A DNA stretch of 64,000 bases, taken from positions 248,001 through 312,000 of the forward strand of contig NZ_LMDB01000012.1 in assembly GCF_001425005.1 (NCBI RefSeq). Reading direction: 5' to 3'. Below the pieces are notes generated by a model. It did not search any database and was not told where the DNA came from. It saw only the letters and a program-made list of their open reading frames with translations. The position numbers were made by a program, and so were the translations under genes. Shown piece after piece: positions 8,654 to 17,530 of this stretch (the first letter of the stretch is position 1; each line of letters begins with the position of its first letter). The DNA comes from Duganella sp. Root336D2 (GTDB taxonomy: Bacteria > Pseudomonadota > Gammaproteobacteria > Burkholderiales > Burkholderiaceae_D).

Positions 8654-11083
8654 ATGAGTACTCCTTCGCCTGCCGCGCCCGCCACGCCTGCGCATGCCGC
8701 GCTCGACCTGATCGCACGCATGGTGGCCGCGCTCGAGCTGACGCCATTGATGGCGGTATGCAGCTTCGGCCGTGATGGCGTAGTGCAATTCTGTAACCAG
8801 GCCTGTGCCGACATGCTGGGCATCGAAGCCTGCGAGGCGGTCGGCAAGCGTATGGCTGAGTTACGTTCGCATGGTGCACGGCAGGCGGAACACGATGCGC
8901 TGCTGGAAGAAATATGGCGCAACGGCCACTCCAGCCCGGCCGGCGACTGGCAGGTGCGTACTGGCGACGGCCGCGAGCTCTGGTTGTATTCGACCCATAT
9001 CCCGGTCTGGCATGAGGGGCAACTGGCGCAGATCTTTTGCATGGAAGTCGACATCACGCAGCGGCACCGCGATTTCGATGCCTTGCAGGCGGCAGGCGAA
9101 AATTTCCACCATTTGTTCGAGCGCTCCAGCGACGCCATCCTGCTGCTACGCGACGGCGTGGTGGAAGAAGCCAACCCGGCGGCGGTCAGCCTGTTCAAGT
9201 GCGACGGGGCCGAGCGGCTGGTCGGGCGCGGCCTGCATGAGTTTTCGCCGATGCAGCAGCCGTCCGGCGTGCTGTCGGCCGAGGCCGAGGAGAGCATGGC
9301 TGCCGAGGCGCGACATGCGGGCAACGCACACGGTGAGTGGCACTATGTCGATTGCGAAGGCGGACTGTTCTGGGCCGAAGTACTGCTGACCGCGCTTTCC
9401 CTTGATGGCAGCAAGCTGTATTACGCGGTAGTGCGCGATATCTCTGAGCGCAAGCGGGCCGAGCGCAAGCTGCACCTGGCGGCCCAGGTTTTCGAGAACA
9501 GCCGGGATGCCATCGTGCTGACCGACCGCAGCCGGCGCGTGATTGCCCTTAACCGCGCCTTTACCGTGATTACCGGATTCGGGCCGCAGGACATGCTGGG
9601 CAAGCCGGTCAGCCTGTTCCGCTCTGGTGTGCACGACGAATCGTTCTATCGCGAAGTGTGGGCGCAGGTCGAGGCCGGCGACCACTGGGAAGGCGAGTTG
9701 TGGGGGCGGCGGCACGACGGCGGGCTATTCCCGTGCTGGACCAGTATCAGTTCGATACGCGACAGTGCAGGCCGCGTCAGCAACTATATGGGCATCGTGA
9801 CCGATATCACCGAGCGCAAGAAATCCGAAGAACATACACGCCACCTGGCCGAACACGACTTCCTGACCGACTTGCCTAACAGGGTGCTGCTGCTGGACCG
9901 TTTGCGCCTGGCGCTGGCGGCGGCGCGCCGCAACCAGGCTTTGCTGGCGGTGCTGTTCGTTGACCTGGACCGGTTCAAGGTGGTCAACGACACGCTGGGG
10001 CATTCCGTGGGCGACCGCCTGCTGAAGGAAGTCGCCAGCCGGCTGGTGCATTGCGTGCGCGAGGCCGATACGGTGAGCCGGCAGGGCGGCGATGAATTCA
10101 TCATCGTGCTGTCGGATGTGGCGGGTGCGCAGGGAGCTGCGCATGCCGCGGACTCTGTGCTACGCGCGCTGGAGCAGGAGTTCGTGTTCGGCGAACACAT
10201 TGCCCATATTTCCGGCTCAATCGGGATCGCCATGTTCCCGGCCGATGGCGAGGAGATTGACACCCTGCTCAAGAATGCCGACATCGCCATGTACCACGCC
10301 AAGCAGGAAGGCCGCAACGGCTACCGCTTTTTCAGCGGCGAGATGAATGCGCGCATCGTCGAGCGCTCGGGGCTGGAGCAGGGCTTGCGGCGCGCATTGG
10401 CCGAGCTGCAGTTTGAGCTGGTGTTTGAGCCCGAGGTCGATATCCCCAGCGGCGCGGTGGTGGGAATGGAGGCGCTGCTGCGCTGGCGCCATCCCGAGCT
10501 GGGTGTGCTGCTGCCGGAGCGCTTTATCGATGTCGCCACGGAGGCGGGCTTGATGGTGGCCGTCGGCAATTGGGTGCTGCAGGAGGCCTGCCGCCAAGCA
10601 CGCGGCTGGCAGGATGAGAGCCGCGAGCTGGTGGTGTCGGTCAACCTGGCGCCGGTGCAGTTTGTGCATAAAGACTTGCTCGATTGCGTAGCAAAGGCCT
10701 TGCGCTCGGCCGGATTGCCGCCGCGCCTGCTGGAACTGCAGCTCACTGAGGCGATGCTGATGCAAGGCGGCACGCAGACTGAAACCATACTGGGGAAATT
10801 GCGCGGCCTTGGAGTCCGGCTGTCGATCGACGACTTCGGCACCGGCTACTCGCGGCTGGGACAGTTGAAGGACAGCCCGATCGACAAGCTCAAGATCGCC
10901 CAATCCTTCTTCGAGCGGGGTACCGACGCCACCGCCATTCGCACCATCATCGCCATGGCGCGTAGCCTGGACATGACCGTTATTGCCGAGGGCGTCGAAA
11001 CAGAAGCCCAGCTCCAGCTCTTGCGCGAGCTTGGCTGCGACCAATACCAGGGCCATCTGGCAAGCGCCGCTGACCCCGGTTAG
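8654..11083 (+). CDS. PAS-PAS-PAS-GGDEF-EAL c-di-GMP turnover protein
   Basis: An 809-residue cytosolic protein without membrane helices. Three PAS-type sensory modules span about residues 30-140, 150-265 and 275-390 (two end in the RDISERK/TDITERK linker), then GGDEF (intact GGDEF near residue 477) and EAL (EALLRW near 605, DDFGTGYSRL, IAEGVETEAQ). Both the cyclase and phosphodiesterase signatures look intact. The end is odd: after DQYQGHL the frame reads ASAADPG and stops, while the +1 frame after 11060 reads QAPLTPVRKSGGHKL, which resembles the usual end of EAL domains. A small deletion near the 3' end is likely. It is divergent from the efflux operon. Confidence 0.9.
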   Translation: MSTPSPAAPATPAHAALDLIARMVAALELTPLMAVCSFGRDGVVQFCNQACADMLGIEACEAVGKRMAELRSHGARQAEHDALLEEIWRNGHSSPAGDWQVRTGDGRELWLYSTHIPVWHEGQLAQIFCMEVDITQRHRDFDALQAAGENFHHLFERSSDAILLLRDGVVEEANPAAVSLFKCDGAERLVGRGLHEFSPMQQPSGVLSAEAEESMAAEARHAGNAHGEWHYVDCEGGLFWAEVLLTALSLDGSKLYYAVVRDISERKRAERKLHLAAQVFENSRDAIVLTDRSRRVIALNRAFTVITGFGPQDMLGKPVSLFRSGVHDESFYREVWAQVEAGDHWEGELWGRRHDGGLFPCWTSISSIRDSAGRVSNYMGIVTDITERKKSEEHTRHLAEHDFLTDLPNRVLLLDRLRLALAAARRNQALLAVLFVDLDRFKVVNDTLGHSVGDRLLKEVASRLVHCVREADTVSRQGGDEFIIVLSDVAGAQGAAHAADSVLRALEQEFVFGEHIAHISGSIGIAMFPADGEEIDTLLKNADIAMYHAKQEGRNGYRFFSGEMNARIVERSGLEQGLRRALAELQFELVFEPEVDIPSGAVVGMEALLRWRHPELGVLLPERFIDVATEAGLMVAVGNWVLQEACRQARGWQDESRELVVSVNLAPVQFVHKDLLDCVAKALRSAGLPPRLLELQLTEAMLMQGGTQTETILGKLRGLGVRLSIDDFGTGYSRLGQLKDSPIDKLKIAQSFFERGTDATAIRTIIAMARSLDMTVIAEGVETEAQLQLLRELGCDQYQGHLASAADPG

Positions 11084-11112
11084 AAAAAGTGGTGGTCACA
11101 AACTGTGACCGC

Positions 11113-12072
11113 CTAGCGCAGCCGCAGCCGCACCAGCACCTGGCCGTGGTCGGAAACTTCGGGACGCTCCTGGCGCAAGTGGTCGTTGAAGTAGCTGACA
11201 TCCAGCACTTCGCCGATGGCGCGCGGCGAGGCCGGATTGAATTCTTCCGATACCAGCACGTGGTCGATGGTGGAGTAGTGGCCTTCATGGATGCTGGTGT
11301 AGGCCACATGCCGCAAATGGTCTTGCCGCTGCTGGATCTGGTTGGCGTCGTACATGCGGCCGCGCCGCTCGTCGCCAGGCATCATGCCGCCACCGTTGCC
11401 AAGCACGATGGTGGTGGTCACCGCGTCGGCCGTATCGTTGAAATCCCCCAGCACGATGCAAGGCCGGCGCGATTCGCGCATCATCTTGCTTAACAGGACC
11501 CGCAGCGCCACGGCTTCGGTCCCGCGCCATACCAGCGAACGCAGGCTGGCCATGGCCAGGTGCAGCGGGTCTTCCGAGGTATCGCCACTACGGTAATCGG
11601 GGCGGCGCGATTTCAAGTGCACCACGATGACATCCACCACCACTTCGTTGGGCAGCACAATCTGCGCGTGCAGCGGCGCCCGTGCGAAACGGTCCGACTC
11701 CGGCAAGCCCGATTCGGCCGGCACGCCCTCGGGGAAATTGGCGTAGACTTCCGGCGCCACGGCCAACGGCAGGCGCGACACCAGCGCCACATTGGGCGTC
11801 AGGCGGGAAGCGTGGGGATCGGGGTCGAAGCCGACATGCAGCGCATCGCGGTATTTGCGGGTGCGCGAGAGCACATCGCGCAAGGCTGCCTGGGAGAAGA
11901 TTTCCTGGAAACCGATCACGTCGGCATCGAGATGGTCCAGTTGCTGTGCGGTCCATTCCGCCTTGGCCTCGTACTCCTGCTCCGTCAACGGCAGCAGGTT
12001 GTCGTACAGTTTCGCCCCTGGCGGAGCAAGGTTGCAGACATTGAAGGTGGCAAAGCGAATTTCTTGCTGCAT
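11113..12072 (-). CDS. endonuclease/exonuclease/phosphatase-fold protein
   Basis: The 319-residue protein has the metal-dependent EEP superfamily motifs in order: FATFNVCNL at the start, GFQEIF with the metal-binding Glu, VVHLKSRR, LGDFND and the terminal SDHGQV. Members hydrolyse phosphodiester or phosphomonoester bonds in DNA, lipids or nucleotides; the substrate here cannot be read from sequence. There is no signal peptide, so it is probably cytoplasmic. The chosen ATG at 12070-12072 has GAGGAG seven bases upstream; an upstream in-frame start would lack this site. Confidence 0.85.
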   Translation of the reverse strand: MQQEIRFATFNVCNLAPPGAKLYDNLLPLTEQEYEAKAEWTAQQLDHLDADVIGFQEIFSQAALRDVLSRTRKYRDALHVGFDPDPHASRLTPNVALVSRLPLAVAPEVYANFPEGVPAESGLPESDRFARAPLHAQIVLPNEVVVDVIVVHLKSRRPDYRSGDTSEDPLHLAMASLRSLVWRGTEAVALRVLLSKMMRESRRPCIVLGDFNDTADAVTTTIVLGNGGGMMPGDERRGRMYDANQIQQRQDHLRHVAYTSIHEGHYSTIDHVLVSEEFNPASPRAIGEVLDVSYFNDHLRQERPEVSDHGQVLVRLRLR

Positions 12073-12110
12073 AATGAGAAACTCCTCTCTTGGCACTAGC
12101 GTATCACGGC

Positions 12111-12602
12111 ATGGCAAAAAAAGAGCACATTTCCGAAACTCCGGCGACGGCCTTACTGCGTAAGCATAAAGTCGCTTTTTCCGAGCATCCTTATGAGTAC
12201 GAAGAACATGGCGGCACCTCCGTTTCTTCGCGCGAACTTGGCGTCGACGAACACGCCGTGGTGAAGACCCTGGTCATGCAGGACGAGGCGGCTAAGCCGC
12301 TGATCGTGCTGATGCACGGCGACTGCAAAGTCTCAACCAAAAACCTGGCGCGCAATATCGGCTGCAAAGCCGTCGAACCTTGCAAGCCGGAGGTGGCGCA
12401 GCGCCATTCCGGCTATATGGTGGGCGGCACGTCGCCGTTCGGCACCAGGAAGGCGATGCCGGTCTACGTTGAAGAGAGCATCCTCGGGCTGGAAACGATT
12501 TATATCAATGGCGGGCGCCGTGGCTTCCTGATTGGTATTAAACCAACAGTACTGACGGAAGTGCTGGCAGCCAGGCCAGTGCAATGCGCCTTGGCTGATT
12601 GA
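12111..12602 (+). CDS. ybaK: Cys-tRNA(Pro)/Cys-tRNA(Cys) deacylase YbaK
   Basis: The 163-residue protein has the YbaK/ProX editing-domain fold, with [23 protein letters not shown] and [17 protein letters not shown] (the GXXPxG region of the family). It removes cysteine mischarged onto tRNA-Pro in trans. Length fits YbaK (about 160). The ATG at 12111 begins the typical MAKKxHxSxTPAT start; an ATG seven codons earlier overlaps the region with no better ribosome site. It is divergent from the EEP gene. Confidence 0.9.
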   Translation: MAKKEHISETPATALLRKHKVAFSEHPYEYEEHGGTSVSSRELGVDEHAVVKTLVMQDEAAKPLIVLMHGDCKVSTKNLARNIGCKAVEPCKPEVAQRHSGYMVGGTSPFGTRKAMPVYVEESILGLETIYINGGRRGFLIGIKPTVLTEVLAARPVQCALAD

Positions 12603-12690
12603 TAAGATCAGCTGGCCGCCGTGCCGCCCGCGCTGGACGGTATGGTGTATAGTCGCTGCCGCATATAAAAACAACGAATCCTGGGGATTT

Positions 12691-13314
12691 ATGATTACTT
12701 TGCTTCTGATTATTGCCGCTTACCTGATCGGCTCGATTTCTTTCGCCGTGGTGGTGAGCAAGTTCTACGGGCTTGACGACCCGCGCACCTATGGTTCCGG
12801 CAATCCCGGCGCCACCAACGTGCTGCGCAGCGGTAACAAGGGCGCGGCAATCTGGACCCTGATCGGCGATGCCTTCAAGGGTTGGCTGGCAGTCTTCCTG
12901 GTGGACCACTTCCAGCAGCAACTGGGCCTGGGCAGCCAGGCCGACCAGGCCATCGCCCTGGTGGCGATAGCCGTATTCGTTGGCCACCTGTGGCCGGTAT
13001 TTTTCAAATTCGTCGGCGGCAAGGGCGTGGCGACCGCGCTGGGCGTGCTGCTGGCCCTGAATGTTTGGCTGGGCCTGGCAACGCTGGCGACCTGGCTGGT
13101 GGTGGCTTACGCTTTCCGCTATTCCTCGCTGGCAGCCCTGATCGCCTCCGTTTTTGCGCCGTTCTACTATGGCCTGCTGTTTGGCGCCGAGCCGCAGCTG
13201 GCTGCCGTGTTGGCAATGAGTGGTTTGCTGGTTTGGCGCCATGCCAAAAATATTGCTAACCTTATTGCTGGCAAAGAAAGCCGTATCGGCAGCAAAGCCA
13301 AGAAAAAGGCCTAG
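12691..13314 (+). CDS. plsY: acyl-phosphate:glycerol-3-phosphate acyltransferase PlsY
   Basis: A 207-residue inner-membrane protein with about five helices. It carries the PlsY signatures [17 protein letters not shown] (phosphate/substrate loop), [19 protein letters not shown] and the late membrane helices. It makes lysophosphatidate from acyl-phosphate and glycerol-3-phosphate, the first acylation of phospholipid synthesis. GGGG lies just upstream of the ATG. The next gene starts six bases after its stop, so the two are probably co-transcribed. Confidence 0.94.
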   Translation: MITLLLIIAAYLIGSISFAVVVSKFYGLDDPRTYGSGNPGATNVLRSGNKGAAIWTLIGDAFKGWLAVFLVDHFQQQLGLGSQADQAIALVAIAVFVGHLWPVFFKFVGGKGVATALGVLLALNVWLGLATLATWLVVAYAFRYSSLAALIASVFAPFYYGLLFGAEPQLAAVLAMSGLLVWRHAKNIANLIAGKESRIGSKAKKKA

Positions 13315-13320
13315 ATAACC

Positions 13321-13971
13321 ATGACTACTACCCCGATCCGCATCGACTTCGTCTCCGACGTTTCCTGTCCCTGGTGTGCGATCGGGCTGAACAGCCTGGA
13401 AGTGGCGCTGGGCCGGCTTGGCGACGGCGTGCAGGCACAGATCCATTTCCAACCCTTCGAGCTGAACCCGCACATGGTTCCGGAAGGGCAGGACATCACC
13501 GAGCACCTGCGCCAGAAATACGGCGCCAGCCCCGCCCAGCAAGAGCAAACCCGTGAAATGATCCGCCAGCGCGGCGCCGACGTCGGTTTCGACTTCGGCG
13601 TAGGTATGCGTAGCCGTATTTACAACACTTTTGATGCCCACCGCCTGCTGCATTGGGCTGGCGAGCAGGGCAGGCAGAAGGAACTGAAAAAGGCGCTGTT
13701 CGACGCCTATTTCACGCGCGGCCAGGACCCAAGCTCGCGCACCCTGCTGGTGCAGGTAGCCGGCAAGGTCGGCTTGGACGAGGCGGAAGCGGTGCAGGTA
13801 TTGTCTTCTGGCCGCTATGCCCAGGAAGTGCGCGATATGGAGCACTTCTACCACCGCAACGGCATCCAATCGGTGCCAGCCGTTATCATCGACGAAAAAC
13901 ACCTCATTTCTGGTGGGCAACCACCTGAAGCGTTCGAGCGTGCGCTGCGGCAAATCATGGCGTCCAAATAG
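13321..13971 (+). CDS. DsbA-family (FrnE-like) oxidoreductase
   Basis: A 216-residue cytosolic thioredoxin-fold protein with no signal peptide. The active site is Cys16-Pro-Trp-Cys19 in DVSCPWCAIG, the usual motif of FrnE-like proteins; the cis-Pro loop is in GIQSVPAVIIDEK and the long helical insertion typical of the group lies between. Family members work as disulfide isomerases or glutathione-dependent oxidoreductases. It starts six bases after plsY and probably shares its transcript. Confidence 0.88.
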   Translation: MTTTPIRIDFVSDVSCPWCAIGLNSLEVALGRLGDGVQAQIHFQPFELNPHMVPEGQDITEHLRQKYGASPAQQEQTREMIRQRGADVGFDFGVGMRSRIYNTFDAHRLLHWAGEQGRQKELKKALFDAYFTRGQDPSSRTLLVQVAGKVGLDEAEAVQVLSSGRYAQEVRDMEHFYHRNGIQSVPAVIIDEKHLISGGQPPEAFERALRQIMASK

Positions 13972-13990
13972 ACTGTTATCTTGCTAACAA

Positions 13991-14018
13991 CCTTGTTACA
14001 CTTGGTATCGTAACAAGG
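13991..14018 (+). promoter_or_regulatory. perfect inverted repeat overlapping the ribosome site of the downstream GAF-GGDEF gene
   Basis: CCTTGTTAC (13991-13999) and GTAACAAGG (14010-14018) are exact complements around a 10-base loop. The right arm includes the AAGG of the Shine-Dalgarno AAGGGAG that serves the TTG start at 14028. In RNA this would hide the ribosome site; in DNA it could be an operator. No T run follows, so a terminator is less likely. Confidence 0.6.
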
Positions 14019-14027
14019 GAGAAAGCA

Positions 14028-15071
14028 TTGTCTGCCGCAGAAAAGATCATAAGGGCCCTGTACCCGAGGCAGTCGGACGACCACAACCGCCTGGCTGCGC
14101 TGTACCGCTACGACGCCCTGAACGCGCCCGCTGGCGAAGATTTCACCTTCCTGACCGAGCTTGCCGCCAGGGTTTGCGACGTTCCCTACGCCTTCATCAC
14201 GCTGCTCGATGCGGAACGCGCCTTCGTCAAGTCTTTCGCCGGGTTGGCGCTGGGCGCCATGCCGCGCAGCCAGTGCTACTGCTCGCTGGCGGTGCTGGGC
14301 GGCGAGACCAGCGAGATCTGCGACCTGAGCAAGGATGCCCGTACGGCAGGCCTGCCGCTGACCATCGAAGCTCCTTTCATGCGCATGTACAGCAGCGTGC
14401 CGCTGGCGACCAGCGACGGCTACGCGATCGGCACCCTGAGCGTGATGGACAGCAAACCCGGCTGCCTGTCGACATCCCAGCGCGACCTATTGCGCAAGCT
14501 GGCGCGCCAGGTGATGGCCCTGTTCGAACTACGCGCCAATGAGCGGGCGCTCAAAACCTCGATGGATGAGCTGGAAACCCTGGCCACCACCGATGAGCTG
14601 ACCGGGCTGCACAACCGCCGCTCGCTGATGAACCGGCTGAGCTTTGAAGTCGCCCGCACACGCCGCTTCCGCACCCCCTTATCGGCGGTAATGGTAGACG
14701 TCGACCACATCAAGAACGTTAACGATGAGTTCGGTCACCAGGCCGGCGACGAAGTGCTGGCCGTCATCGGGCGGCTGGTGCGCGAAAACGTGCGGGTAAT
14801 CGATGTGGCTGGACGCTACGGCGGCGAAGAATTGTGTATCCTGTTGCCGAACACGCCGCTCGAAGGAGCGCGCAAGTTCGCAGAGACGTTGCGGTCGCGG
14901 ATTGAAGCCCAGGTGCACGGCGCCGGGGCACGCACGGTAACGGTGACGGCCAGCCTTGGCGTCGGCTCCTTCAATCACATGGATATTGATGATGCCGAGA
15001 TGCTGCTGAAGCAGGCTGAAGCCGCGCTGTACCGTGCCAAAGCCAATGGCCGCAACCGTGTAGAAGGTTGA
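14028..15071 (+). CDS. GAF-domain diguanylate cyclase
   Basis: The 347-residue cytosolic protein has a GAF domain (about residues 30-165, with the CYCSLAVLGGET and YSSVPLATSDGYAIGTL patterns) and a GGDEF domain (about 185-345). The active-site motif is GGEEL; five residues upstream is RVID, matching the RxxD inhibitory site for c-di-GMP feedback. It should make c-di-GMP in response to a signal bound by GAF. The start is TTG at 14028, behind AAGGGAG that is part of an inverted repeat. Confidence 0.9.
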   Translation: MSAAEKIIRALYPRQSDDHNRLAALYRYDALNAPAGEDFTFLTELAARVCDVPYAFITLLDAERAFVKSFAGLALGAMPRSQCYCSLAVLGGETSEICDLSKDARTAGLPLTIEAPFMRMYSSVPLATSDGYAIGTLSVMDSKPGCLSTSQRDLLRKLARQVMALFELRANERALKTSMDELETLATTDELTGLHNRRSLMNRLSFEVARTRRFRTPLSAVMVDVDHIKNVNDEFGHQAGDEVLAVIGRLVRENVRVIDVAGRYGGEELCILLPNTPLEGARKFAETLRSRIEAQVHGAGARTVTVTASLGVGSFNHMDIDDAEMLLKQAEAALYRAKANGRNRVEG

Positions 15072-15088
15072 ACAGGACAGGAGTTTGC

Positions 15089-15379
15089 ATGCCGAAGGCA
15101 ATTTGGAATGGCGCCGTGATTGCGGAAGCCGATAGCAGCGAAGTCGAGATCGTCGAGCACAATATCTATTTCCCGCCATCGCGGGTCAAGCAGGACTATC
15201 TCCAGCCGAGCGAGCACACCACGCTGTGCCCGTGGAAAGGCGTGGCCAGCTACTACAACGTGGTGGTGGACGGCAAGGTGAATGCCAACGCCGCCTGGTA
15301 CTACCCAACGCCGAAGGAAGCGGCCAACAACATCAAGGACCGCATCGCCTTCTGGCACGGCGTCGAGGTCCAGCATTAA
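15089..15379 (+). CDS. DUF427-domain protein
   Basis: A 96-residue protein that is one DUF427 domain: MPKAIWNGAVIAEAD start, VEHNIYFPPSRV, the TTLCPWKGVASYYNV core and AAWYYPTPKEAA. The family is widespread in bacteria and fungi; its biochemical role is not settled. ACAGGAG precedes the ATG at 15089. It follows the diguanylate cyclase by 17 bp and probably shares its transcript, which ends at the large palindrome just downstream. Confidence 0.9.
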   Translation: MPKAIWNGAVIAEADSSEVEIVEHNIYFPPSRVKQDYLQPSEHTTLCPWKGVASYYNVVVDGKVNANAAWYYPTPKEAANNIKDRIAFWHGVEVQH

Positions 15380-15383
15380 TGGT

Positions 15384-15460
15384 TGAAAGTCGGGGTCAGC
15401 TCCGGCAATCGGACATTCGCGTAGCGAATGTCCGATTGCCGGAGCTGACCCCGACTTTCA
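15384..15460. repeat. 37-bp perfect inverted repeat (REP-like element)
   Basis: Arms 15384-15420 and 15424-15460 are exact complements over 37 bp with a 3-base centre (GTA). The arms contain GGGGTCAGCTCCGG, a motif type I know from extragenic palindromes of Oxalobacteraceae. It fills the whole gap between the DUF427 gene and the next start and would form a very stable hairpin in either transcript. Confidence 0.85.
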
Positions 15461-15467
15461 TTTAGGT

Positions 15468-16694
15468 ATGGATAACATCACTCATTCCGTTGTCGGCCTC
15501 GGTGTCGGCGAATTGATCCAGCGCTCACTGCCCGTGGAGGCTGAGCCGGCGCGGCATAAGACGCGCCATCGCTTGCTGCTGACAGCCTGCGCGCTTGCCA
15601 GCAATTTCCCCGACCTTGACCTGTTTTTCACCCGGCTGGCGCCGGCGCCGCTGGGCTATTTGCTGCACCACCGGGGACATACGCACACTTTGCTGTACCT
15701 GCTGCCGCAGGCATTGCTGCTGTTCGCCCTGTTGTGGACCTTGTGGCCGAATGCGCGGGCGTTGCTGCGGGAGAGCCGCGCCGCACGGCGTGGGCTTTTG
15801 CTGGCGCTGGCGGCGGGTTTCCTGCTGCACCTCGGCATGGACTTCATGAACAACTACGGCGTCCATCCGTTCTATCCGTTCAGCGGAACCTGGTATTTCG
15901 GCGATATGGTCTACATCATCGAGCCGGTGTTCTGGGTCGCCTTCGGGGTGCCGCTGGCGATGGCGGCGCCTTCGCGGCGGATGCGCATCGTGCTGCTGGC
16001 GGTGCTGCCGGTAGTGCTGCTGTATGTGACGATGCATGGCTACCTTGGCTGGGCTTCGTTCGCGGCGCTGGTGGCGCTGGGCGGGGCGGTGGCGGCGCTG
16101 CGCTTCATGCATATGCACAGCCGGCGCGCACTCCTGCTGGCGCTTGGCGTGGCGCTGGCGTTTGTCGGCGTCCAGGCGTCGGCGTCGTTCAAGGCGCGCC
16201 AGGCGGTGACGGCGGCGCTGGTGCTGCAAGACCCGCAGGCGCGCGTGCTGGATGTGGCGCTGACTGCTTTCCCGTCGCAACCATTGTGCTGGAGCTTCAC
16301 TTCGATTGAATCGGACGGGAAAGCTTATCAGCTGCGGCGTGGGCATCTGAGTCTTGCGCCTTCGCTGCTGCCGCCGCGCGCATGCCCTGCGGCGCTGACG
16401 GCCGACGCGGCGCAGGAAATGGCCGGTACCGTGCCGGGGGTGCTGGTTTCCGGCTCGTGGCAAGGCGATGTGGCTGCCTTGCGTGCGCGTGCGGCCGCCG
16501 ATTGCCAGCTTGCGGCCTGGCTGCGCTTCGCGCGCATGCCGGCGGTGGATGCGGCGCAGGCCAGCGACCTGCGTTTCGCCACCACGCCGCGCGGCAACTT
16601 CACCACGCTGCTGCTGGCAGCGCAGCCGGAATGCCCGTTCGGCGTGCCGGCCTGGGGCATGCCGCGCTCTGATTTGCTGGGAAGCGTGCAATGA
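15468..16694 (+). CDS. inner-membrane metal-dependent hydrolase (DUF457/YdjM-type)
   Basis: A 408-residue protein with several membrane helices in residues 65-250. The N terminus MDNITHSVVGLGVGEL and the SNFPDLDLF and LLHHRGHTHTLL motifs are those of the LexA-regulated YdjM/DUF457 membrane 'metal-dependent hydrolase' family; the His/Asp residues are presumed metal ligands. The C-terminal 150 residues are periplasmic-like and less conserved. The catalysed reaction is unknown. The start is only seven bases after the palindrome. It overlaps the channel gene by ATGA. Confidence 0.85.
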   Translation: MDNITHSVVGLGVGELIQRSLPVEAEPARHKTRHRLLLTACALASNFPDLDLFFTRLAPAPLGYLLHHRGHTHTLLYLLPQALLLFALLWTLWPNARALLRESRAARRGLLLALAAGFLLHLGMDFMNNYGVHPFYPFSGTWYFGDMVYIIEPVFWVAFGVPLAMAAPSRRMRIVLLAVLPVVLLYVTMHGYLGWASFAALVALGGAVAALRFMHMHSRRALLLALGVALAFVGVQASASFKARQAVTAALVLQDPQARVLDVALTAFPSQPLCWSFTSIESDGKAYQLRRGHLSLAPSLLPPRACPAALTADAAQEMAGTVPGVLVSGSWQGDVAALRARAAADCQLAAWLRFARMPAVDAAQASDLRFATTPRGNFTTLLLAAQPECPFGVPAWGMPRSDLLGSVQ

Positions 16695-17530
16695 AGACCT
16701 ACGACCCGCACCAGCGCTTCGGCCGGCCGCAAGGCGGCTGGCGCGAAAAGCTGTATGCCGTGATCTTCGAGTCCGATACGCGGGCCGGCATGATCTTCGA
16801 CCTGGCGCTGATCGGCGCCATCCTGCTTAGCGTGACGACGGTGGTGCTGGCCAGCGTGTCAGGGGTGGCGCGCGACTATGGCGATTGGCTGTTCGCGGCA
16901 GAGTGGTTCTTTACCGCGCTGTTTACTATCGAATACGCCTGCCGCCTGCTGTGCGTGCGGCACCCGCTGCGCTACGCACGCAGCTTCTTCGGCATGATCG
17001 ATTTGCTGGCGGTACTGCCAAGCTATATGTCGCTGATCCTGCCGGGAGCGCATGTGCTGCTCAATGTGCGGATCCTGCGCTTGCTGCGCATGTTCCGTAT
17101 CCTCAAGCTCACGCTCTACATCGAGGAATATGGGATGCTGGGCCGTGCCTTGCTGGCCAGCCGGCGCAAGATCCTGATCTTCCTGTCGGTGGTGTTCATG
17201 ATCGTGTTCCTGCTGGGGACCGTCATGTACGTGGTGGAAGGGCCGGCGCATGGTTTCACCAGCATCCCGACTTCCGTCTACTGGGCGATTTCCGCCGTGA
17301 CCACGGTGGGCTTTGGCGACCTGGTGCCGAAGACGGACCTGGGGCGTGCCATCGCTTCGGTCATGATGCTGCTTGGGTGGGGCATTCTCGCGGTTCCGAC
17401 CGGTATCATCAGCGCGGAAATCAGCCAGCAGCGCCGTTCGAACCGTACTTGCGCCGGCTGCCTGGCCGCAGACCATGAGCAGTCGGCGCGTTTCTGCAAG
17501 AGCTGCGGGAGCCGGTTCCCCGCGATTTAA
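16691..17530 (+). CDS. voltage-gated-type potassium channel with C-terminal zinc ribbon
   Basis: A 279-residue six-helix channel. The S4-like helix RILRLLRMFRILKL carries regularly spaced arginines, and the pore has the selectivity filter TTVGFGD. After S6 (AVPTGIISAEIS) comes a short tail with CAGC and CKSC, a likely four-Cys zinc ribbon (residues about 252-276). The Kv-type family conducts K+ across the inner membrane. Its ATG overlaps the stop of the preceding hydrolase gene, suggesting coupled translation. Its stop shares TTAA with the convergent SDR gene. Confidence 0.9.
   Translation: MKTYDPHQRFGRPQGGWREKLYAVIFESDTRAGMIFDLALIGAILLSVTTVVLASVSGVARDYGDWLFAAEWFFTALFTIEYACRLLCVRHPLRYARSFFGMIDLLAVLPSYMSLILPGAHVLLNVRILRLLRMFRILKLTLYIEEYGMLGRALLASRRKILIFLSVVFMIVFLLGTVMYVVEGPAHGFTSIPTSVYWAISAVTTVGFGDLVPKTDLGRAIASVMMLLGWGILAVPTGIISAEISQQRRSNRTCAGCLAADHEQSARFCKSCGSRFPAI

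Noticed and set aside
8464..9324. N-terminal extension of the efflux adaptor reading back into the PAS-GGDEF-EAL gene
   Set aside because: The extension is out of family, overlaps a conserved gene on the other strand, and the ATG at 8463 has a ribosome site and precedes the membrane anchor.
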